Assembly: GCA_013407085.1 (NCBI GenBank)
Contig: JACCGJ010001929.1
Coordinates: 1-64,000 of the forward strand
DNA from: Atriophallophorus winterbourni
Taxonomy: Eukaryota > Platyhelminthes > Trematoda > Plagiorchiida > Microphallidae
Direction: 5' to 3'
Length of the DNA stretch: 64,000 nt
This document shows positions 1 to 10,841 of this stretch, in pieces. Each line of letters begins with the position of its first letter. The first letter of the stretch is position 1. The notes beneath the pieces were generated by a model. The model ran no database searches and was not told the DNA's origin. It worked only from the letters and a program-made list of their open reading frames with translations. Made by a program: the position numbers and the translations under genes.

Positions 1-251
1 ACGCTCAAAGATCCATTGATTTATGGTTAAACAAGTTAATACTTTACAACACCACAGGATTACGGTATAAATAAAAAAAATGACAATTACAATAGTATAA
101 AAGCGATAGAGAATATCAAATGTAAGGCTCACGAATGATGTTACTTTGCAAGTGCTAGTCCAAATTCGCTTTAAAAATCGCCAGTCAAGGCGAGTACACC
201 ACATGATGGATTAGGGAATTCCAAAGAAATATAGCACCTACGGCGGAAAAA

Positions 252-300
252 TGGCGCTGACAATCAATACGGGAACTTGAAACGTAAAGGGATAAGGTAT
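252..300 (+). mobile_element. Possible RTE-like endonuclease N-terminal scrap
   Basis: Translation gives NTGT-stop-NVKGIR, which resembles the GTWNVR motif that opens the apurinic endonuclease domain of RTE-like elements, with one stop. It is very short. The rest of 1-519 shows nothing else I can name. Confidence 0.25.
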
Positions 301-519
301 GTCCGGATGCTTGGACGGATGAAGTATCTCAGTCAATGTTTTTAGGTTCAGTAAAACACAGTTGTTACGCACCTGGTTCAAATCACGATGGATTATTTAA
401 GTGATACCATAACACAGCCTACCGGTTTTCCGAACCGAAGTCTGGCATAATTTGGCAATCTTGCCTACATCAATGACATTAGGGTCTGTAAAGGGAACAA
501 AGAATGAACAAAGACTGGG

Positions 520-2165
520 ATGTTCAGGGGCCTGCAATATGTTGAAATATTGTCGTTGGCCTCTTTCCATAGATGTCGACGATGGATTTACAACACATTT
601 GCATGAATTTTCATGATCTATAGCTTTTCGGATGACTAAAGAGTCTGATTTGAGTGGAACAACCTCTCCCGCAACGCTGGCTAAGATAAGCAGATCTCGG
701 TAGTAGGGTGTCATTTGCACGCCGAAGGCGTGATCTGCGTTCAGCAGACAAGAGCTGTATCTGCTACTCCCGAGCTTGCAGACGACGCTTTACACAATGC
801 CACCAATGTGAGCGGTCAAGAGCACGTTCTTTTCAACTCGCGGGGTCAATGCCACGAGCTTTCATATCTCTTTGCCAAACGTCTCTGTACCGCAAGTGAG
901 GTCTGCACAATGGTCGACTTCCTGATTGCAACTCACCATAGATTAGATCTTCCGGAATACTACTTATTTTATTTCTCTAGAGGCCGCCATGCCACCGCAC
1001 ATGGCGCAGTCTTAGTAGGGTTAACATGCTCTGATGACCAGCTTTTGAAAGCACTTCAGCATTAGTCACTCTGTCCATCCACGATATGTTTAAGATACGT
1101 CGAAAGCTTTGTAGATGGAAAGCATTCAGCTTCCGTTCGTGTCTTGCGTGGATGGTCCAGGTTTCACTGCTGTACAGTAAATCATTTAGTACGCACGCGC
1201 TGTATACCATCATCTTTGGCTTTACAGTCAACTAGCGGTTATCTAATCACGAGAGTTCAATCGGGACTAAATGACAGCTGCTCTGCCAATCCGCTCATAA
1301 GTCTAGCGAGAGGTTATCAGCAATTGTTGAACCTAGATATGTGAAATGATGTCCTGGTTCAAGCTGACAGTTTCCAACAGTGATGATTGGAGACGATACA
1401 ATCCCTTTAACGAGGACTTTGGTCTTGCTCATGCTGATTGTTAGCCCAAATTCTTTGTATGCCGCCAAAAAACAGTCCATTAGCGACTGGAGGTGCTCTT
1501 GGGAGTGAGCAATAATGGCTGGATCGTCGGCAAGCAGCAGGTCACACATCAACACATCTCTTGCCTTGGTTTGTGCTCTCAACCGATTTAGGTTTAAAAG
1601 CTTGCCATCCTATCGTGTGCGTAGGTAATTGCTTTCTGTTCTCGTCCTAAACGCGTGCTTCAGAAGTATAGCAAAGTAAATGCCGTATAGTGTGGGAGCA
1701 AGAAAAAACCCTTGTTCGATGCCTCAGCGAATTTCGAAGGGCTTCTGATCTGGAACCGTTAAAATGTACTGAGCCCTTCATGCCTGAGTGGAAAGAAATA
1801 GCGAGTTTGAGCGGTATTTCGAGGCAGCCTATTAGATCAAGCATTCTGAAAATTCCCTTGCTGCTGCTGTAGTCAAATGCCTTCGTCAAATCAATAAAAA
1901 CAGCACATAATGACATAAGCTTTTCCCAACATTTGTCTGATGTCAACGGTTGATCTTCCCTCCGCGGAAGCCACATTGAGATTTGGCGTAAATACTATCA
2001 CCTAAGACTTGTAGCCAGATCTGTAAGACTTTAGCAAGCAATTTGCCTACTACATTCAGAAGGGAGTTTCATCTGTAATTTTTTCAGTCGCATATATCAC
2101 CCATATTCTTACAAAGCGTGATGATCTTTGTGTCTCACATCTTCGGTGGGACACACTCCATCTAT
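520..2165 (-). mobile_element. RTE-like non-LTR retrotransposon relic (reverse transcriptase to 3' end)
   Basis: Read on the minus strand from about 2165 down, three broken frames match reverse transcriptase in order. 1976-1647 holds FIDLTKAFD followed by palm sequence. 1582-1295 holds LLADDPAIIAHS, with the FADD-like box altered to LADD, then ISMSKTKVL. 1231-977 holds SETWTIHARHERKLNAFHLQSFRRILNISW. Distal pieces at about 900-600 correspond to the C-terminal linker and Cys-rich finger of the same family, and the 3' tail motif lies at about 552-590. Frameshifts and stops make it dead. Confidence 0.85.
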
Positions 2166-2699
2166 CAGTATTAGACAATCATAATTTGGAATGTTGTAAA
2201 TAAAAAATAACTTTTTACGTTTCTAATAACTTAACTTTGGGTTGACAGCTGAAAATTGACTTACCCGTTTTGTATTGTGTCAGCGTGATCTGACAACATG
2301 AAAGTATCTATTAACAGACAAATGTGGAACCAAACAGATATTCACAACAAGGTTAAATAATATTTTGGAAATTTTTATACAGTTGTGTAACATAAAATGT
2401 GAATTGATAACAAAACCCGAAAAATTGTAATCATCAAATAAAACAGATGGAATCCTGATTCTTGAATATCATTAAAATTTGATTTACAATAATTAAGGCT
2501 ACTCTTACAGCAACAGAATGTAGCTCCATTATTTTCTTTTCTATTTTCTGGGCTTTCGTTAATTTTGTGCGCCGAATTAGCTTATATGATGTTTTCCTAA
2601 TTAACTTTTTCATTTGTGAATGAAATGTTTAATAGACCGTTGTGGAATCATTAGAGAGTAAGAATCAGCTCCGGTCCTCTGTTCTAATAAATTCTGACA

Positions 2700-3640
2700 G
2701 TACATTCCAGTTAATGTAGTTTTAGGTTTGCTGATCATCAGATGTCTTTGATGTGTTGACAGTAGCAGTGGCGCATAATATTTGGAATGATAATATTCTA
2801 TGGTCACCGTTAAAGAAAGATGGAATTACCTCGAGGTAAGTGAAAGTAAGTTTCAGAGTGAAGACTAGGTCTAGGATATTGTCATTTCTTTTAGGTTTGT
2901 CAATAAATTGCTTATATCCCAGTAAGTCTAGCGTTCTGATAAAAGGTGTATTACAGCTGTGCTGTACAGGATCATGTCAGTTCAGCTTTGGCATGTTGAA
3001 GTTACCAGCAATGTGTGTAGTAGACTGACCACTACAATAACGTCCCCAAGAATGTTGGAGAAAAGGCACAGGAGATGGAAGATTTATCGCGGTAGCCAAA
3101 AGGTGCACAAAGGTACAGGGAAGCAATCACGGAACATGAATCAACGGGAAGTGTGTTATCCAGTTCAATGGTTATGTACAGTAAAACAATGTTGTTACAT
3201 GAGTTTATATTGCGCTTGGTTTAGATATGCTTCAATAAACGCATTAATTTAGCAATCAATTTTAGAGATGGTTGAAGACGGTGGATAATAAATGCAACCT
3301 ATTAGGAGTTCTAACTTTCGTAATACAATCCATATTGAGTCTTCTAGCTCTGACAGACTAGGTGAAGTAAATGTATCAGCTGTAAACCTGGAATAAACAA
3401 TGATAAGAGTACCACCACCACGTTTCGAATTATGATTATTCCTGAATATCTGGCAATTGGGTACCATAAGTGTTGAATCAGGTTGGTCCTCTCGTGTCCA
3501 GGTTTCAGTTGTAAGAATAATGTCTACTGAGAGAATGAGAAAAGATTTCAGCATTTGGATTTTATGTGTAATTAATCGGGCATTTATAAGTAGGATACTA
3601 ACACAAGAAGGAGCGAAATTGAAGGAAGTGGGAGTAAACT
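2700..3640 (-). mobile_element. CR1-like endonuclease fragment
   Basis: The minus strand codes an AP endonuclease domain. 3554-3249 contains TETWTREDQPDS, RGGGTLIIVYSRF and SIWIVLRKLELLIGCIYYPPSS. Further on, about 3005-2840 reads GNFNMPKLN, then LLGYKQFIDKPKRNDNILDLVFT. These are the TETW, GGG, GCIYRPP, GDFN and NILDLVF blocks of CR1/jockey elements. Stops and frameshifts are present and no reverse transcriptase follows downstream, so it is a truncated copy. Confidence 0.8.
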
Positions 3641-3852
3641 AAGACAAAAAATTTAGGGCAATTAATATTTAATTTATGGATTTTTGGAAAATATTGTATG
3701 GTCATAAAAAGGCGTGTGGCATGAATTGGGATGTGTATCGGTTGTAAAATAGGGGGTTTAAGTCATATAATTGAAGTAGTAAAATAGTTGAGTACAATGA
3801 CCATGGGGTAAGGGGGGGTCTATGAAGCCAGTTGCAGTCAATGGGGGAATTG

Positions 3853-5229
3853 CTATTCAATTCAATTCAATTCAATTTTGATGGTTTAAAAAGCATATAG
3901 CATGACAAAAACCACAGAATAATATGGGAATTACGAATACCATGGGTAGAAAAACGGGATTTATTTGCCTACTGAGCAGTTCAGGAATCAAGTAAAAATC
4001 CATTGGACAGAAACTGGTTTCAAAGTTCAAAGCCTTTATGGTGTAAAATATATAGGTTCAAAGTTTGGATTGGTCAGCATGAAATTGTCCAAATTCGATT
4101 TGAATATATCCAAGTTGGGTGAATGTGCAACGTTACAAGGTAGGTAGTTCCAGGTAAAGCATACACGTACAGAATAAAAGTACCTTCGACAGTTTAGTCT
4201 CGAGTCAGGAATATGTACTGTATAGTCGTGAGTCCGGCTGGTTCTGCGTGGTAGTCGCGTGAATAGTTGATTTAGGGGATGGTTGGGGGTATGCAGTATA
4301 TTGAACATAAGTATCAAATCACCTCTAAGACGGCGGTATCGAAAGTCGAATAGATTGAGACTTGCAATACGATCTTCGTATTGTTTGTGCTTCAAACCGC
4401 GTACGAGCTTGGTGGTCCGATGATATATTCTCTGCAAGAGGCTGATGTCCTTCTGTAGCCAGGTGACCAAGCCTGAACCGCATACTCCATGGTTGGCCTC
4501 GAGTACGTATTAATTATTCGATGAACGGTTTGCTTAGTGAAACTCCCGAACACGCGTTTTAGCAGTAGCAGTACTCGTGACGTCTTTTCATAGACAGCTG
4601 TGACGTTATGTGACGGTTTCAAAGTGCTGCTCACCCACACACCCAAGTCCTTCTCCTTGGGAACCAAGGGTGTAGGAGTACTCAAAATGTCTTTCAACAG
4701 TCAATACCTTGCATTTTCTGACATTGAAAGGTAGTTCATTTCTAACTGACCAGTCTTGTAAGGCATCGAGGTCCAGCTGAAGCTCTCTGCAATCCTCAGT
4801 TGTACGTACTTGTGTCCACAGCTTGGTGTCATCCGCAAACAACAAGATTTTGCAGCGAACAAGTTTAGGTAAGTCGTTGACATACATCAGGAAAAGAAGT
4901 GGTCCAAGCACTGATCCATGCGGCACCCCACTCGTTACTGCAATAGGTCGTGACAAGGCACCATCAACCCTTACTCGAATGACACGGTCGCGGAGATAAT
5001 CCTCAAACCAGGCTAGTAATGAACCCTTGATTCCACATAGCTCCATCTTTTGTAGTAACAGACTGTGGTTGACAAGATCGAATGCTTTTGACATATCAAG
5101 ATAACAAGCGTGTACTGTGAGACCTTTGTCTACAGCTTGTGCCCAGTCATCGAGGGCGAGCAGTAGGTTTGAAAGGCAAGAGTGTCTCTTTCTGAAGCCG
5201 TGTTGTTCAGAAAGAGACACTCTTGCCTT
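3853..5229 (-). mobile_element. CR1-like retrotransposon, reverse transcriptase 3' half
   Basis: The minus strand from 5220 codes HGFRKRHSCLSNLLLALDDW, LDMSKAFDLVNHSLLL, SGVPHGSVLGPLLFLMYVNDLP and LLFADDTKLW, the reverse transcriptase palm with an intact FADD box. It then continues through frameshifts into the thumb and C-terminus (KEKDLGVWVSSTLKPSHNV; LVRGLKHKQYEDRIASLNLF; YRRLRGDLILMFNILH) ending near 4036. A short tandem AATTG repeat at about 3858-3882 marks a CR1-type 3' end. It has the fewest lesions of any copy here. Its 5' side stops at a palindrome. Confidence 0.92.
5173..5229. repeat. 23-bp perfect inverted repeat at the reverse transcriptase break
   Basis: The left arm 5173-5195 and right arm 5207-5229 are exact reverse complements around an 11-base spacer. 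The left arm lies inside the reverse transcriptase coding sequence (FRKRHSCL region); the right arm is an inverted duplicate of it just where homology ends. Confidence 0.9.
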
Positions 5230-5353
5230 GGCTATACTGCATGGGGCGGTATGATAGCTGAGTACGGTAATTTATATCGTGTGTGCGTCTATTATTTTTA
5301 TTCACCAACGTCATTTGTTGGTTTAGGGGCTTCCTGACTTCTGTGTTTCTAAT

Positions 5354-5800
5354 TCAGCTAGGAAGAAGAGCTTGTGTTTGTCTAAATGTAGGTAAGCGAA
5401 TTGAACGCTCAGAGTGCGGCGGTGCTTTGTGCACTATGTCGTTCTGTGCAGGTGTTAAAGCTTGGCTTCTTGCAGGTGTAGTAACTACGGATGAATCACA
5501 CTGCATAAACTCAGTTGTATCAGAGGTGAATGGGTTTGTGGGTATAATGGTAATTTTGCGCTTCTTACGACCGAAACGCCTCTGCATTGGGGTGAGGTCA
5601 GGTTTCATAGTAACATTAGAAAATCTAGGTACGGATTTCACGATATTTCTATTCTCTAATATATATGACACGAAAAATTTGTTAGTGAATTTTATAAGGA
5701 TTGGGGTTCGCTGTTTCATGCTGTTTTTTGTGTAAACGGACAAAATCAACACAGTCTGCCGGAGTGCCCTATGAAGTGAGAAAAAATCTTTCCAAGTCAT
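5354..5800 (-). mobile_element. Open frame resembling retrotransposon ORF1 C-terminal region
   Basis: A 148-codon stop-free minus frame contains PILIKFTNKFFVSYILENRN, then FSNVTMKPDLTPMQRRFGRKKRK. That resembles the nucleic-acid-binding C-terminal part of non-LTR ORF1 proteins (pattern PILVKF ... IL ... PDLTxxQR). It lies between a reverse transcriptase half and an endonuclease, out of normal element order, so it may be a separate insertion. The assignment is by motif memory only. Confidence 0.5.
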
Positions 5801-6489
5801 TTAAAGGATAATTATCAGCTACATTAAATAAAATGTTATTCTTAGAACGGATTCTCTCTGACTAATTTCAGTGCATAGAGTTTCTGCAAATTTATTGGCT
5901 TGTATGTGGATATCATGATCAATAATGGAATTAGGCTTATACGAGATAATAATGCCTTAAGAAAATCAAATAAAGTTTGAAAAGTTGTTATTTCGTTACG
6001 TAGATTTAATAATTCAGATTCTAATTCTCACAATTTATTCAACATTAAAGAAGTTTCACTATCTAACCTCACCGTGAAATTTATTGTTTGAGGATTTTAC
6101 GAATTTTAATACTGAGAGATGGATGTTTTAGGATGCATTGTATATAGAATATCGTGAAACGAAGATTTTAATTTTTTTAGATATAATCACAAATATTTCA
6201 GTTCCTGTATGTAGCGTATAGAAGAAATATGAATATGGAAACTGAATTAGGAACACATATCGTGTTCACTAATCATGTAACTACCTAAACTTTGAAATCG
6301 GCAGATATGTTGGGTGATTTTGATATATTTTTTCGATCCAAGAACAGCGTGGTGTAATGCTGATAACATTGAAGAGCTAAACGATAACATGCAAGTGATA
6401 TTAAGTTATATAGAAAAGAGAATGTTAGGTAAACCACGCACGCAGAGCAAATGTGGTTTTCATAAATTAACCGATATATCGATAACTTT

Positions 6490-7330
6490 CGCCGCGAATC
6501 TCAAAGAGAGCTAGTATTTAAACCCAGCAACGCAGTAATAACGCTGCGTTGTCGAAAATCCCGTGTTATACAGTCTGAATCATTTAAATTAATTGATACA
6601 TTGGAAAATATGATAGCCGGTGCGTTCGAATTCAAAACAAGGTCCAGAATAGATGGTCGATCTGCTCCTTCCATTCGTGCATGGTTGTAGACGTGGTTGT
6701 ACAAGGGTACTAGGTGGAATAATTCACAAAGTTTGTGTTCCAGTAAGTTCGTTGGATATTGGCATCTTGAGTATAGCCGCGGGACGTTGAAGTCCCGATG
6801 ATTAGCATTTGAACGTGTTATCCAGCGTTGAGACTCTGGAGTCTTTCGAATAGCATATCGTTTTGTTCTACGGTCGATGTTCTTATGTGCCATATGAACT
6901 CAATTTTACAGCTGTCACCAGATTCCAGGTCAAGTGAGCACCACAGCGTGTCAGCGAGGTAAAGTTCAATATCTGAGCTGATGTTTATTTTCAGTCGCTT
7001 GTTACGATACAACGCAACACCACCTCCATCGCCACCGCCTTCACGGTGTAGGAGTGTCATATTGGGGATAGAAAGTTCACTGTCGGTTAAACTCGATTAA
7101 TACCAAGTTTCAGTCACAGCAACAAGATGAAGGGAATTGTCGACACAGCAATTAATCAGTTCTTCCAAATTGTTGACTAAACATTGAGCATTTGTGTAAA
7201 CACATTTGATCGATACTGTTTTATGTATTGATGAATCATGTGGTAAGTGATACGGCGTTGAACAGAGGAATGCCGGATCCCGCTGATTAGTCAATGTCTG
7301 GGATGATGAAACATGTGAACAATTTATTGG
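6490..7330 (-). mobile_element. CR1-like endonuclease domain, decayed
   Basis: Minus frames in order: 7294-7097 with CVYTNAQCLVNNLEELINC and HLVAVTETWY; 7060-6818 with GGGVALYRNKRLKI and LWCSLDLESGDSCKI; 6893-6501 with RDFNVPRLYS and RPSILDLVLNS. These are the TNAQSL, TETW, GGGVALY, GDFN and LDLVLT blocks of CR1 endonuclease. Two frameshifts and a stop separate them. Confidence 0.85.
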
Positions 7331-7871
7331 TCGCCGACCGCTTTAATCGACAATTAGGTCTCAGTGTCAATTACTCGGTCCTATTCCATTTAAGCTTGAC
7401 CAACGACGTTTCTTGATGTATTTCTTTCTCCCATTTGGATGGAAACGCTGCTATCTGATGTCTCCGACCGAGGAAGTGTTTGACTTATGGAAATGGGTTT
7501 GAGTGGGCTAAGACTAACATCCTTCGGCAATTTCAGTTTTCATTTTCCCATTCAGACCTAACTAATTAGGCCATAGCGCTGGTTAAGAACGTAATTTTCA
7601 GATGTTTCGGTCCATCCTATTTATATTTTGACGAAAAGAAAATCGAGAAGTGTCCACAATTTCGGCATCAGAAATATCAACAAAACACACAATGTAACGC
7701 TACTGATTGAAGTCATGCTCTAGGGTTTCCTAAATCGATGCTTGAGAAGGATTTTCATGTATACCAAGTATACTTCGTTACACCGTTTTTGCTTAGCGTT
7801 CAAGTTACCCTTTTTTCCCGCCATGGTACATAGGGATATATGTGGCAGTTTCAGTGTGATCGTGCAAGAAT

Positions 7872-8135
7872 TCAGCTTTGCAACGAACACGTGTAGAGCA
7901 CGCGCCTAGAAACTTTCATTATTAATATTATCGAATCAGGGGCTAAAGTACGGTCACATTTACCATGGATCTTATCCATACACAGAAAACACGTAATGAC
8001 TTGACGTGCCTTGGGACTCCGGTTGTTCGCACACTTTGCACGTGACCTCGGAACAATTCTGCGTGTCAAGATACGCCCTATCAGCTGAGCCGACCTTGAC
8101 CGTTGTTGCTTTCGGCGGATCCAGGCCATTGGCAC
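7872..8135 (-). mobile_element. CR1-like ORF1 zinc-finger fragment
   Basis: The minus frame contains CANNRSPKARQVITCFLC and KIHGKCDRTLAPDS, a Cys/His pattern (CxxC, CxxC, HxxC) of the PHD-like finger found in ORF1 of CR1 elements. The same block is in the + copy at 33409. With the endonuclease at 6490-7330 it forms the 5' half of one minus-strand element. Confidence 0.7.
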
Positions 8136-10727
8136 TTAGGTCAGGTTCCCTGTCGCGGTCGAGTGAATAATCCTAGATGTCGAATAACCCTGTGTTGGCT
8201 CCAGTTTAGTAAAAACTTTATCAGTAAGCACTGGCAAACAATTTTCTAATCCTATACTTTCTACTGAACATTATCCACCCTATATCATACATGGAATTAC
8301 TTTCTGTCCTCCTTCTGAACGCCTAAATGTTAGTATAAAAGTTATACTTATTAGAAGTTTCAATCCTTTATCCTAAGGCATATTGTAGTTATTTGCTTTT
8401 TTCCATAAATCTTACATCTGAAATCCGACATCTGTTTCCGTGTCATGAAAAGGCAAACTATAATTCTCAATGCGTAGCTACTTTTTTGACCACTACTACG
8501 TTTCTTTAATTGAGAACTCAAAAATCTCCACCGGTGTACCTTGTGAATTTGCTTGAAATAACTTTCTTTAAAAATAGTAACTCCTTTACCATCATACAAG
8601 ATTGCGCATACGTTTAGACTGCAACGTTCGTGTTATAAAAGCCACTAATTGTTTTTATAATGTTATGCTCTGTGGATATATTTTTCATGAATATGTAAAC
8701 AAATCTAAAGTCATGGCTGTTGTATTTGCTACATCATCCAGGGAATCGTATGCATTGATTTATGGATACAGCATAATCAGATTCATTTTTATCATATAGA
8801 ACCGAGCATTTCCTAAATCGACGGATTAAACTTCATATGAGATTAACTAAATTTATTTCACTACGGATGACCTGATTGTAGTACATTTTAAAATTCTCGG
8901 GGTTATTTTCCACCCATGGCACACAACGAACTAATGTACAGCCTCTATACAGATTGGTAACACAGCGGATGCAGCTCTGCCCTTTAAAATGCTTTTCCGT
9001 ATAAATTCACAGCACTGCATGATCCAATTCAGCGTTTTGCATACGAAACGGTTTTGATATAAATGTCACTTTTTTGAAGTTGCAAATGCATTACATTTTA
9101 CTTGCATAGATACACGAATAACCGAACAACTAATACTCCACTTAAATGTGGTGTCTTATCTTAACTAGTTCTTGAATACATACATTACCATCACACACAT
9201 CCCACGGCCTTTTTTGTGTTGCCTGCACTCATCAGGTAAGAACATTACGATCAGGATTCACATGCCTTGCAATAACAAATATTTGGATAGCTGAAATTAC
9301 AGAAAAAATAAATTTAACTATAAGAAAATAAATGAAATATGTCATGTAGGAGATACGTTTATGGTCAAAGGGGCTTGACACGGATAACTTAATCAAACTG
9401 ACACAAATCCAATGTACTAATATAGAGATTGAACGGAGTTTAACGATATGATTGGAACCTTGCTATTTGAAATGCCGATTCCTATTGACTTTTAAATTTG
9501 GGGAGAGATTCAAACGAAAGCGGTCGAATAAAAGGCAAGAGAGTTGCTGAACGGTATTTTGATCGAATGTCTAATTTAGCATAGTTTTCGGGTGAATTCT
9601 GATGTAGGGGGGTTAAGTAACCATTCTACTAAGATTATCCCGACATTCACTTCATTTAAGATGCATTTTGGTGTAGTTCCTTTGGTAACTTGATATCAGC
9701 CGATTGTAACGTGTTTGATACATCAACTAAAGATACTTGAAAAGGTGTTGGGAAAATTTTAAATGTAGGGCATTTTCAGAAAAGGTAAAATATATTAAAA
9801 TTCGGGTGCCAACTCAATCAAGAATAAACGTGAATAGAATGCAGTCCAAAGCCAAAGCGCTGATGATTTAATAAAATAGATTAGAGATGCTGAGTTAGAA
9901 TATTGTTGAATGGGACTTGTAGAATCACAACAGATTTTTAATCTAAAATAATTCATTGTCGGTATTGACAAACTTTCATTACTATCCCTAACCTAGTCAC
10001 GGCTTATGCAACCTTGGCGGTGTAAACACATTCAGGTAAGTGAAACCGTAGTATGATTGACTTACCAAATGTTTCCCGAAGGCGTGTCTTTATTTTCCTT
10101 AACCTCCGACGACACATGTTAATTAAAATATGATTATAGTATGACAGAACCTACGGGTGTGCTTGAGAAAGACAATCACACGGTGATTTTTGGTCAATTA
10201 AATCTTCGAACTCTAAATTGTAGATCAATATTGTAATAGGTTTTGAGAGATATCTCACAAAGAATTTATTCAGATGTTCCCTAAATCATTGCACACAATC
10301 ATGTGAACAATCGACTTAACTCAAAGAATTTATACCATAATTTTTACTTGTGGGTAGCTTGTGATATTGTGCCACGGACAATCCGAGGTGTGACTCATTA
10401 TAGGAACAATGACAAACACGGATAGATTCCTCGAATAACATTAAAAACGGAATCAAACAAATCACCACTAGTTTAATTTCTGTCCCACTAATTAGTACTT
10501 CATTGGCATGGTGAATTTATCGTTAAACGTCAGTTTAGAGGTGACTATGTCAAAGCGTGGGTGCAGGCAGCTTAAATTTGATTGGTTCCACGTAAATGTC
10601 AGCATGAAGTTGAATGAAACAATCGCAGCTGTGTTTTTTCATATGGCGATTTCGATTGCGTTTTTCGTACGTTTGATGTGCAACGCAGAGAGGTGAATGA
10701 ACGTTTGCCGTCAAACGGAACAAGAAG
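8136..10727. other. Intergenic, AT-rich, upstream of the MMP gene
   Basis: Only short frames (under 80 codons, none with recognisable motifs) are seen. It contains one minus-strand hammerhead-like repeat (about 9190-9270). The MMP promoter presumably lies toward 10400-10727, but I see no distinctive core promoter element. Confidence 0.6.
9190..9270 (-). repeat. Family A repeat with hammerhead-like core
   Basis: On the minus strand, ACCTGATGA (CTGATGA at 9236-9230) is followed by GTGC, a short loop and ACAC, then AAAAAAGGCCGTGGGATGTGTGTGATGG. The catalytic GAAA is degenerate in this copy. The flank GATCAGGATTC matches the other family A copies. Confidence 0.7.
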
Positions 10728-10841
10728 ATGGCACAAGACCAACGGATGCTCGTTTGTGTATTTCTTGTGTGGTTGTACAGTTCAATTCTTGCCGATGCTT
10801 CAATTATCGATCCAGGAATAATCAGTACAAGCACCGCTGCT
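10728..10841 (+). CDS. MMP exon 1: signal peptide
   Basis: This exon codes 38 residues and ends in phase 0 at donor GTAAGT (10842). An in-frame TGA at 10698-10700 lies upstream with no other in-frame ATG between, which fixes the start at 10728. The first residues are polar, then a hydrophobic run (about 7-21, [14 protein letters not shown]) ends near Ala-Asp-Ala, a plausible signal peptidase site. A short out-of-frame ATG at 10697 precedes it. Confidence 0.88.

Noticed and set aside
10508..10696. 62-codon frame just upstream of the MMP start, with HMAISIAFFV resembling HIAISIAITV at 28058
   Set aside because: Ten-residue hydrophobic similarity with no flanking match; taken as chance.
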